A stretch of 64,000 nucleotides of DNA from contig JAUSBR010000010.1 of assembly GCA_030651895.1 (NCBI GenBank), positions 342,703 to 406,702 on the forward strand, given 5' to 3'. Below are positions 34,790 to 42,065 of this stretch, piece after piece. The translations under genes were made by a program, and so were the position numbers. The notes beneath the pieces are model-generated. The model was given only the letters and a program-made list of their open reading frames with translations. It had not been told where the DNA came from and did not search any database. The stretch is from Sideroxyarcus sp. (GTDB lineage Bacteria; Pseudomonadota; Gammaproteobacteria; Burkholderiales; Gallionellaceae). Positions within the stretch are counted from its first letter, which is position 1. Each line of letters starts with the position of its first letter.

Positions 34790-35960
34790 GTGGCTGACTG
34801 AGCCGCTGGACAAGCGCACCGTCTGCCAGAAGCGGCGTCGCACGGCGCAGATTCCGCCGCAGACCCTGAATACCCTACCCGCGGAATGGCGCGAACTGCT
34901 TGCCCGTTGGGTGCGGCGCGGCGGCAACAGCCGCTGGGAGACACTGCGCAACGATGCGGGCAATACCCATGTGCAGATGGCGCAAGACTTGCTGGATTGG
35001 CTCTTGCGCGCAGGCTGGGTGGCAGTGACCGAGCAGCGTCAACACAGCGAGTGGTGGCCGCAACACTTGGAACTGCTGCACCTGCCTCAACTGCGCGCCG
35101 CGCTCGACCTGCGCGACAAGGACAACGATGCGCAACGCTGGCAGGAATGCCGTGCCTTGCTGCAAGGCCTGAACAACACTGCCCTCTCCCCAGCTCTCTT
35201 TGCCCTCGATGAATTGACTGTGCAGCGCGCGCTGGCACGGCAGGATTTGATTTTCAAACTAAATGACTGGCAAGCGCAGCAGCAAAGCGGCACGCGCCGA
35301 AACTTCGCCTTGTTTGCGCGCGACGACACCAAAGCCGTCAGCGAGGGCGAATGGAACTGGCTGGAATCCGTGCTCGACCTCGCCGAATTCGGCATTGAAC
35401 GCCATACGCCGCTATTGCTGATCGCCGCGCCGCTGAAATTGACCTTGCCGAATGGACAGATTGACTTGGCAAGCTGCGCTGATTTCGCCGCACTCACCCC
35501 CGCCACTGTGCATGCAGCGACGGCAGCAACCGGCACGATCAGCCGCTGGCAACTGGTGGAGAACCGCACCAGTTTTGAGAACGTTGCCAAAAAACGCGAT
35601 GCAGATACGGGGGTGATCTGGTTGCCTGGCTTCCCGCCGACCTGGTGGCACGACGCGGTCGGTCGCCTGCTCGATCTCGCCCCGGCTCCCGCCCATATTG
35701 CCTGCGATCCCGATCCGGCGGGCATCGCCATCGCGCTGAAGGCTGCCGAATTGTGGCAAGAACGCGGTATTGCGTGGCAACCCTGGAAGATGTCTTCTAC
35801 CGACCTAACATCCTTGCGCGTACGTAAGCCGCTGACCGAGGGCGACAAACTACAACTGGCCGCCCTGAAACAAGAATCCACACTCCCTGCCCCGCTTTCC
35901 GAACTGTTGGAATGGATGCTGAAACAGGGTGAAAAGGGCGAGCAAGAGGGGTATCTGTAG
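34782..35960 (+). CDS. jetD: TOPRIM-type nuclease subunit of a Wadjet system (JetD/MksG-type)
   Basis: 392 residues. The C-terminal half carries the TOPRIM-like motifs of the DUF2220/DUF2399 nucleases: the Glu in WQLVENRTSF (near residue 259) and the Asp pair in HIACDPDPAGIAIALKAAEL (near 308-310). The N-terminal half (about 1-230) is helical with a winged-helix flavour (LPAEWRELLARWVRRGGNSRW). In studied systems this subunit cuts the circular DNA caught by the SMC ring, and so removes plasmids. It ends 67 bases before lysS; a lysS promoter lies in that gap. Confidence 0.8.
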   Translation: MAEWLTEPLDKRTVCQKRRRTAQIPPQTLNTLPAEWRELLARWVRRGGNSRWETLRNDAGNTHVQMAQDLLDWLLRAGWVAVTEQRQHSEWWPQHLELLHLPQLRAALDLRDKDNDAQRWQECRALLQGLNNTALSPALFALDELTVQRALARQDLIFKLNDWQAQQQSGTRRNFALFARDDTKAVSEGEWNWLESVLDLAEFGIERHTPLLLIAAPLKLTLPNGQIDLASCADFAALTPATVHAATAATGTISRWQLVENRTSFENVAKKRDADTGVIWLPGFPPTWWHDAVGRLLDLAPAPAHIACDPDPAGIAIALKAAELWQERGIAWQPWKMSSTDLTSLRVRKPLTEGDKLQLAALKQESTLPAPLSELLEWMLKQGEKGEQEGYL

Positions 35961-35980
35961 TCCTTAAAACCCCGTCCCTG

Positions 35981-35989
35981 TGCTATATT
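35981..35989 (+). promoter_or_regulatory. Extended -10 promoter of lysS
   Basis: TGCTATATT (TG-N plus TATATT) ends 38 bases before the lysS ATG. It would let lysS be made independently of the prfB-Wadjet transcript. Confidence 0.5.
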
Positions 35990-36027
35990 TCACGCCGCAA
36001 AAATTCAATTCAATCATTAAGAACATC

Positions 36028-37530
36028 ATGAGCAACGAACCCATCATCCCAGCCCAAGACGAGAACCAGATCATCGCCGAACGCCGCGCCAAACTGAAAG
36101 CGATCCGCGAGAAAGGCGTTGCCTTCCCCAACGACTTCAAGCGCGAGCAGATGGCTGCCGATCTGCATACGGAATACGGCGAGAAATCGCACGACGAACT
36201 GGAGGCATTGCAGATTCATGTCGCCGTGGCCGGTCGCATGATGCTCAAGCGTGTGATGGGCAAGGCCAGTTTCGCCACCATCCAGGACATGGGCGGGCGC
36301 ATCCAGCTGTTCGTCAGCAACGACATCACCGGCGAAGCTGCCCATACCGAGTTCAAGCATTACGACATGGGCGATATCCTCGGCGCGGTCGGCGTGCTGT
36401 TCAAGACCAAGTCCGGCGAGCTGTCGGTGCGCGTGACCACGGTTCGCCTGCTGACCAAGGCGCTGCGCCCGCTGCCGGAGAAGTTCCACGGCCTGACCGA
36501 TCAGGAACAGAAATACCGCCAGCGCTACCTTGACCTGATTACCAACGATGAGTCGCGCAAGGTGTTCATCACCCGCACCAAGATCATCCAGGCGATCCGC
36601 GAGTTCTTCGTGCGCCACGACTATCTGGAAGTCGAGACCCCGATGATGCACCCCATCCCCGGCGGCGCTTCGGCCAAGCCTTTCGAGACGCACCACAATG
36701 CGCTGGACATGAAGATGTACCTGCGCATTGCGCCGGAGCTGTACCTGAAGCGTCTGGTGGTGGGCGGCTTCGAGAAGGTGTTCGAGGTGAACCGCAACTT
36801 CCGCAACGAGGGTGTCTCGACGCGGCACAACCCCGAGTTCACCATGATTGAATTCTACGAGGCCTACCGCGATTACAAATACCTGATGGACTTCAGCGAG
36901 AAGCTGTTCGCCGAAGTGGCGCGCAAGGTGCTGGGCACCACGGTCATCAGCTATCAGGGCCGCGAACTCGATCTGGGCAAGCCGTTCCACCGCCTGACCA
37001 TGGTGCAGGCGATCCAGAAATATCATCCGCAGTTCACCGACGCGCAACTAGCCGACCGCACCTTCCTGATCACCCAACTGAAGGACCTGAAGGCCAAATA
37101 CAATCCCAAGGACGCCGTGGGCGGCCTGCAGCTGTCGCTGTTCGAGGAACTGGCCGAGTCGCACCTGTTCGAGCCGACCTTCATCATCGACTACCCCATC
37201 GAAGTCTCGCCGCTGGCACGCAGCAGCGATGCACACCCGGAGATCACCGAGCGTTTCGAGCTGTTCATCGTCGGTCGCGAGATCGCCAACGGTTTCTCCG
37301 AGTTGAACGATGCGGAAGACCAAGAGCGCCGCTTCGATGCGCAGGTGGCGGCCAAGGATGCCGGCGATGAAGAAGCCATGTTCAAGGACAGCGACTTCGT
37401 GCGCGCGCTGGAGTACGGCCTGCCACCAACCGCCGGTCAGGGTATCGGTATCGACCGTCTGGTGATGCTGCTGACCGACAGCGCCAGCATCCGCGACGTG
37501 ATCCTGTTCCCGCACATGCGACCAGAGTAG
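36028..37530 (+). CDS. lysS: Lysyl-tRNA synthetase (class II)
   Basis: 500 residues from the ATG at 36028 ([14 protein letters not shown]), the usual length. N-terminal OB fold for the anticodon ([23 protein letters not shown]); class II motif 1 ([22 protein letters not shown]); motif 2 ([25 protein letters not shown]); motif 3 ([18 protein letters not shown]). It charges tRNA-Lys in the cytoplasm. In many proteobacteria it follows prfB directly; here four defence-type genes lie between. The Crp/Fnr regulator gene starts at the base right after its stop. Confidence 0.97.
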   Translation: MSNEPIIPAQDENQIIAERRAKLKAIREKGVAFPNDFKREQMAADLHTEYGEKSHDELEALQIHVAVAGRMMLKRVMGKASFATIQDMGGRIQLFVSNDITGEAAHTEFKHYDMGDILGAVGVLFKTKSGELSVRVTTVRLLTKALRPLPEKFHGLTDQEQKYRQRYLDLITNDESRKVFITRTKIIQAIREFFVRHDYLEVETPMMHPIPGGASAKPFETHHNALDMKMYLRIAPELYLKRLVVGGFEKVFEVNRNFRNEGVSTRHNPEFTMIEFYEAYRDYKYLMDFSEKLFAEVARKVLGTTVISYQGRELDLGKPFHRLTMVQAIQKYHPQFTDAQLADRTFLITQLKDLKAKYNPKDAVGGLQLSLFEELAESHLFEPTFIIDYPIEVSPLARSSDAHPEITERFELFIVGREIANGFSELNDAEDQERRFDAQVAAKDAGDEEAMFKDSDFVRALEYGLPPTAGQGIGIDRLVMLLTDSASIRDVILFPHMRPE

Positions 37531-38196
37531 ATGCTGAGCACCGACCTTCGCACCCGCCTGCTTCAGCATTACCCCGCGCTGGCCGAATTGCCCGCGACGG
37601 AACTGGATATGCTGCTGGCGAGCGCGATGGTGATGCCGGTTCCGGTCGGCACGGTCGTATTCGACGAGAACCAGCCCTGCCAGGGGTTTCCCATGCTGCT
37701 TTCCGGCAGCATCCGAGTGATCAAATCCGCACCGAGCGGACGCGAATTGCAGTTATATCGGGTGTCACCGGGTGAGAGTTGCATCCTGACCAGCAGTTGC
37801 CTGCTGGGCCACACCCGCTACCAGGCACGCGGGATCGCCGAGTTGCCGCTGGAGATGGTGTTGCTTTCTGCCCCCGCTTTTCACACCCTGATGGGGACAC
37901 ACCAGGCGTTCCGCGACTATGTGTTCCATCTGTTCTCTGACCGTCTCACCGATCTGATGCAACTGGTCTCGGCAGTCGCCTTCCAGAAACTCGACCAGCG
38001 CCTTGCCGCCCTGCTGATCGCCAAACCCAGCCCGCTGCACATCACGCATCAGGCTCTGGCCGACGAACTCGGCAGCGCGCGCGAAATGGTCAGCCGCCTG
38101 CTCAAGGGTTTTGCCGAGCAAGGTTGGGTCAAGCTGGCCAGGGAACAGATCGAGGTCACCGACGCGGCGGCGCTCAAACGCTTCGCCGAACTCTGA
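37531..38196 (+). CDS. Crp/Fnr-family transcription regulator
   Basis: 221 residues. N-terminal cyclic-nucleotide-binding fold (GTVVFDENQPCQGFPMLLSGSIRVIKSAPSGRELQLYRVSPGESC), a long dimer helix, and a C-terminal helix-turn-helix (HQALADELGSAREMVSRLLKGF). The recognition helix has Arg-Glu-x3-Arg (REMVSR), the same residues E. coli CRP uses to read TGTGA; and a perfect TGTGA-N6-TCACA box lies 10 bases after its stop. No N-terminal Cys cluster like that of FNR is present; scattered Cys (CQGF, SCILTSSC) might bind a redox cofactor. It starts directly after lysS. Its natural signal is not known. Confidence 0.88.
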   Translation: MLSTDLRTRLLQHYPALAELPATELDMLLASAMVMPVPVGTVVFDENQPCQGFPMLLSGSIRVIKSAPSGRELQLYRVSPGESCILTSSCLLGHTRYQARGIAELPLEMVLLSAPAFHTLMGTHQAFRDYVFHLFSDRLTDLMQLVSAVAFQKLDQRLAALLIAKPSPLHITHQALADELGSAREMVSRLLKGFAEQGWVKLAREQIEVTDAAALKRFAEL

Positions 38197-38206
38197 TTTT
38201 CGGGTC

Positions 38207-38222
38207 TGTGATTTTTATCACA
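38207..38222. promoter_or_regulatory. CRP-like operator TGTGA-N6-TCACA
   Basis: A perfect palindromic box (extended C...G on both sides, 38206-38223) is followed by a -10-like TATCCT at 38244-38249. The predicted transcription start near 38256 puts the box centre at about -41.5, the class II activator position. The likely target is the DUF2892 gene and probably the heme protein beyond its terminator; the likely regulator is the adjacent Crp/Fnr protein. Confidence 0.7.
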
Positions 38223-38282
38223 GACAACCCCCTGTTTTGCGCCTATCCTGATGACTCCTTTAACCCCTCCTAGGAGTAAGAA

Positions 38283-38477
38283 ATGAAAATCAACGTTGGC
38301 AGTATCGACCGCATCCTGCGTATCGTCGTCGGCTTGGCACTGATCGGTGCGACATTGGCTGGCATGCTTCCCGTGTGGGGCTGGATCGGCGTCGTTCCCT
38401 TGCTGACCGGCATCTTCAAGTTCTGCCCGGCCTATGCGATCTTCGGCATGAGCACATGCCCGATGGACAAGAAATAA
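38283..38477 (+). CDS. Small DUF2892 (YgaP-type) inner-membrane protein
   Basis: 64 residues with two membrane helices and the family start MKINVGSIDRILRIVVGLALI and end FKFCPAYAIFGMSTCPMDK, including two conserved Cys. AGGAG precedes the ATG. DUF2892 domains often occur alone or fused to rhodanese domains and are linked to sulfur or redox stress; the exact role is unknown. The gene sits behind a CRP-like box. Confidence 0.88.
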   Translation: MKINVGSIDRILRIVVGLALIGATLAGMLPVWGWIGVVPLLTGIFKFCPAYAIFGMSTCPMDKK

Positions 38478-38496
38478 TCCAGTAATCACCACATCA

Positions 38497-38524
38497 CGCC
38501 CGGCCCCCAGGCCGGGCGTTTTTT
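38497..38524 (+). terminator. Rho-independent terminator after the DUF2892 gene
   Basis: Stem CGCCCGGC / GCCGGGCG with a six-base loop, followed by six T. Confidence 0.9.
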
Positions 38525-38540
38525 ATAGAGGAAAATAACC

Positions 38541-39113
38541 ATGTCAAAGAAGTTAGTTCTGTCCGCATTGCTCATGCTTTCCGCTGCTCCGGCAATTGCC
38601 GACGATCTGTCCAAATATCAGGAAGAGAGCCGCGCAATCATCGGTCCTTTTGCGCAACAATTGATGGCCGAGAACAAGAAGGCGATCAAGGAAGGCGGCC
38701 CCGATTCCGCAATCAAGGTGTGCAAGGACATCGCCCCGAAAATGGCCGGCGACCTTTCGCGCCAGCACGGCATCAAGCTCACCCGCGTCAGCCTGAAAGT
38801 GCGCAACCCTCTGCTGGGCACCGCAGACGAGTGGGAACAGAAAACGTTGAAACAGTTCGAGGAGCGTATCGCCAAGGGTGAGAAACCCGAGACGCTGGAA
38901 GCCGCCGAGATCGTGAGCGAGCCGGCCGGAAAATACTTCCGTTACATGAAGGGTATCGTGCTGCAATCGGGTTGCACGGCCTGCCACGGAACGGCCGATG
39001 TGATCGATGCCACTGTGAAAGCGCGTCTGACCGCGGAGTATCCGCACGACCAAGCCACCGGCTACATCGCCGGCCAGGTTCGCGGCGGCGTGAGCATCAA
39101 GCGCGCCCTGTGA
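38541..39113 (+). CDS. Periplasmic DUF3365 (Tll0287-like) c-type heme protein
   Basis: 190 residues. Signal peptide (MSKKLVLSALLMLSAAPAIA, cut before DDLSK), then a DUF3365/Tll0287-type domain with one heme c site CTACHG near residue 145 and the surrounding KGIVLQSGC and YIAGQVRGGVSIKR features. Such domains are found free or as sensor parts of kinases and cyclases, and may sense redox or gases or carry electrons. The heme must be attached by the Ccm machinery encoded at 44432-51364. Its own ribosome binding site (AGAGGA) follows the terminator after the DUF2892 gene, so expression may need read-through or a promoter I cannot see. Confidence 0.85.
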   Translation: MSKKLVLSALLMLSAAPAIADDLSKYQEESRAIIGPFAQQLMAENKKAIKEGGPDSAIKVCKDIAPKMAGDLSRQHGIKLTRVSLKVRNPLLGTADEWEQKTLKQFEERIAKGEKPETLEAAEIVSEPAGKYFRYMKGIVLQSGCTACHGTADVIDATVKARLTAEYPHDQATGYIAGQVRGGVSIKRAL

Positions 39114-39146
39114 TGTCCATGCCCTGCGCCAGTTGGCGCAGGGCAG

Positions 39147-41093
39147 TCATTTTGCTTCGCTGCGTTTCTTCAGCAGGAACAGGATCAGCGAACGCAACTT
39201 GGCGGGACGCACCGGTTTGTGCAGCAGATGGTGCCCGCGCTCGTTGACCGCCTGCAGTATCTCCGGTGCAGTATCGCCGCTCACCAGTATGAATGCCGGG
39301 GGGACATCGCAATGTTCCCTGATGCGATCGGCCAGTTGCAGCCCGTTGCCGTCCGGCAGTCGGTAATCGCACAGCACCAGATCGAAGTGCGTTTCCGAAT
39401 ACTTGTTCCACACCTCTTCCAGACCTTCGCCGACCGAGACGCTGCAACCCCACGACTCGAGGATGCCGGCGGTACTCGTGCGCACCAGCATATCGTCATC
39501 CACCACCAACACCCTGAGGTTGTCCAACTTGTCGTGTCTGGGCATCACGGATATCGGAACCGGTCCCGATTCTGCCAGCAGGTCGTCGACACCGAACATG
39601 CGCGGAACGGTCACGGCAAAAATCGCTCCGCGTCCCGGTGCGGAGCGCAGGGTCAGCGGGTGATGCAGCAGCCTGGCCAGCCTGTCGACGATAGCCAACC
39701 CCAGGCCAATGCCCTTGCTGCGGTCGCGCGCGCTGTTCGCCAGTTGCACGAACTCGCGGAAGACGTTCTGCTGCTCTTCATCCGGTATGCCGATGCCGTT
39801 GTCGCGCACTTCGATGCGCAGGTTCTCGCCGCGGCGACGGCAGGCCAGCAACACGGTGCCGTTCGGTGGCGTATAGCGGATCGCATTGCCTATCAGATTG
39901 AGCAGGATGCGTTCCAGCAGCACCGGGTCGCTCAGTACCATGACATTGATGCAATGCACGCGCACCGAGATGTTCTTGCGTTGTGCGACCGGCAAGAAAT
40001 CCTGTGCCAGCCGTTTAAGCATCGCCTCGATATCGATGCCCTGAATCTGCGGGATCACGATCCCGGCATCCAGCTTGGAGATGTCCAGCAAGGAATCCAG
40101 CAGGCTGGACATCGCCTCGACCGATTCCTCGACCTTGCCGGCGATCTTGTGCTGCTCCGGGGTGTCCAGCCTGCTGTGCAATTCACCGACGAACAAGCCG
40201 AGCGCGTGCATGGGTTGGCGCAGATCATGACTGGCTGCAGCCAAAAAACGACTCTTGTCGAAGTTGGCTTTTTCCGCTTCTTCCTTCTTGCGGCGCAGTT
40301 CCTGCGTGGCTGCTTCGATACGCTGTTGCAGGTCGGTGCGATCCTGTTGCAGTTGCCGCGCCATGTCGTTGATTCCGGAAGCGAGCGCGTCCAGCTCCTG
40401 CACATTCGCCCCCGCGATGCGCGTATCCAGATGTCCCTCGCCGATGCGTCGGATGGCATTGTTCATCTCCAGCACCGGCTGGGTGATGCGTCGCGACACG
40501 CGCATAGCGATCAGCATGGTGGTCAGCAACACCAGCAGCAGCAGGAACAGATTGAAGCCGAAAATCTCCGCCTTCTCGCTGTTCAGCCTTTCTTTACCGA
40601 TCTCGATGATGACACCACCCAGCGCTTCGTTGGCCACATCGGCGGGTGTGCTGTTCCCCAATTCGTCCAGTTTGATCTGCGTCGCGACGATGGGATAGTA
40701 GAGCCACAGCACTTTGCGGTCTTCCTGGAACGCAAGGAGATCGCCCGCGTTCGAAGCACTCCTTGCGATACGCTCGCGCTCGAACACGTTGGCCGGACTG
40801 CCGGCACCGGCCAGAAATTTGGACTCCGCATCCAGCACCACGACAGAATTGACGTCCTGCTGCGCAAAGGCGATATCCACCTGCTGCTGCAACAGTGCAT
40901 GATTGCCGGAAAAGACCGGATATTCACTGGCCGAGGCCAGTTGCCGGATGATCAGTTTGGCGCGTTCAAACAGGGCGCGATCCTGATCGGCGAAACGCGT
41001 ATAGGTGAAAAAGACCTCCAGCAGCAGGGCAAGGATCAGGATCGGTATCAGCGCGACAGCCAATGTCTGTCGCTCTATCCCATGCTTCTTCAT
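39147..41093 (-). CDS. Hybrid sensor histidine kinase with receiver (CHASE-like periplasmic sensor, HAMP)
   Basis: 648 residues. First membrane helix about 10-30, a periplasmic region of about 140 residues, second helix about 180-200, HAMP (VSRRITQPVLEMNNAIRRIGEGHL), coiled coil, HisKA with SHDLRQP (His near 288), HATPase (LIGNAIRYTPPNG; GIGLGLAIVDRLA), and a C-terminal receiver (VLVVDDDMLVRTS; phosphoacceptor Asp in LCDYRLPDGNG). No output domain follows the receiver. It overlaps by 4 bases the gene for a periplasmic binding protein and follows a TonB-dependent receptor, so ligand reaching the periplasm is probably what it senses. The kinase core resembles the one at 515-2278. Confidence 0.92.
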   Translation of the reverse strand: MKKHGIERQTLAVALIPILILALLLEVFFTYTRFADQDRALFERAKLIIRQLASASEYPVFSGNHALLQQQVDIAFAQQDVNSVVVLDAESKFLAGAGSPANVFERERIARSASNAGDLLAFQEDRKVLWLYYPIVATQIKLDELGNSTPADVANEALGGVIIEIGKERLNSEKAEIFGFNLFLLLLVLLTTMLIAMRVSRRITQPVLEMNNAIRRIGEGHLDTRIAGANVQELDALASGINDMARQLQQDRTDLQQRIEAATQELRRKKEEAEKANFDKSRFLAAASHDLRQPMHALGLFVGELHSRLDTPEQHKIAGKVEESVEAMSSLLDSLLDISKLDAGIVIPQIQGIDIEAMLKRLAQDFLPVAQRKNISVRVHCINVMVLSDPVLLERILLNLIGNAIRYTPPNGTVLLACRRRGENLRIEVRDNGIGIPDEEQQNVFREFVQLANSARDRSKGIGLGLAIVDRLARLLHHPLTLRSAPGRGAIFAVTVPRMFGVDDLLAESGPVPISVMPRHDKLDNLRVLVVDDDMLVRTSTAGILESWGCSVSVGEGLEEVWNKYSETHFDLVLCDYRLPDGNGLQLADRIREHCDVPPAFILVSGDTAPEILQAVNERGHHLLHKPVRPAKLRSLILFLLKKRSEAK

Positions 41094-41968
41094 GGGAGCC
41101 TCCTGAGCTCGTCACGCAGTTTCTCGGCATCCTTGATGCGCAAATCGAGGGAGCGCGCGACCTGGATATTGACCGACACTTCGAATTCGTCTGGATACTG
41201 AGCCGCGGGAAGTTTTCCGGATCCGGCAAAACGTTCGATCATGGAGTGGGTCTGGATCGCGACCTGCTCCGGGGTCGTGTAAACCGCGCACAAAGCGCCC
41301 GCTTTGACATAGGCCTGCGAGATGCCCACCAGCGGGATCTGCTTGCGGTAGGAGGTCAGCAGGATGTTGCGTATGGTACTTGCGTTGTAGATATCCGAAT
41401 CCGGCAGCACGAAAAGCACTTCGCTTTTACTTAGCACTTCTTCCAGAGCATCGTTGATCGGATGCGACTGGTCGACCTCGCGCTCGTGCAAGCGCATGTT
41501 CCTGTCGCCCAACAGCTGCCGCAATCCCTGCAATTCTGCCGGTTCCTTGGTGTACAGCACCCCGACATGTCTGGCTCTTGGCAGCGCCGCCGACAACAGC
41601 GCGACTTGGCGTTCCAGGGGTTGATCCAGATAGATGGCGGATCGCGGTGCGCTTCGGGTAGCGGATTCGCGCTGCAATCTTTCGTATCCCGTTTTGGGAA
41701 CGAACACATTCAGGGTGGGAATGTCTTTCGCGGCCAGCTGCGTCGCCGCCTTCATGCCGACCGCGATATAAAGGTCGGAACCGCCCAGTGCGTCCTCGGG
41801 GCGTTTGATCTTAACTACATACTTGTCTGGTTGGAGTTTGCCGATCAGGGTCTCGCTGAAGGCGCGGTAGGCTCCGCCCTCCTCGCTGATCGCAAGGGTG
41901 ATCTGCAATGGATCGGCTTGCGCGGGAGAGATGCACGAAAGCAAAAAGACCAGCGCAACGGAGAACAT
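41090..41968 (-). CDS. Periplasmic ABC-type substrate-binding protein without a permease
   Basis: 292 residues from the ATG at 41968, which begins a clear signal peptide (SVALVFLLSCISPAQA, cut before DP). Two lobes typical of the TrpX/YnhX-like binding proteins: DLYIAVGMKAATQL, ARHVGVLYTKEPAELQGL, EVLFVLPDSDIYNASTIRNILL, and PLVGISQAYVKAGALCAVYTTPEQVA. No ABC permease or ATPase gene is close by. Its stop overlaps the start of the hybrid kinase (ATGA), so it probably hands a ligand to that sensor rather than to a transporter. The ligand is unknown. Confidence 0.85.
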   Translation of the reverse strand: MFSVALVFLLSCISPAQADPLQITLAISEEGGAYRAFSETLIGKLQPDKYVVKIKRPEDALGGSDLYIAVGMKAATQLAAKDIPTLNVFVPKTGYERLQRESATRSAPRSAIYLDQPLERQVALLSAALPRARHVGVLYTKEPAELQGLRQLLGDRNMRLHEREVDQSHPINDALEEVLSKSEVLFVLPDSDIYNASTIRNILLTSYRKQIPLVGISQAYVKAGALCAVYTTPEQVAIQTHSMIERFAGSGKLPAAQYPDEFEVSVNIQVARSLDLRIKDAEKLRDELRRLP

Positions 41969-42065
41969 CCGTCTGGTTGATTTTCGCCCCGGGCTATAAA
42001 AGGTCGCCCGGTTATAACCAACGACGTGCCGCTTCAACGGCCTGGTCGAATGGCTGGCAGTTTCA

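Noticed and set aside
39219..41201. A 660-codon open frame on the plus strand
   Set aside because: Antisense shadow of the hybrid kinase gene, which has clear kinase and receiver motifs.
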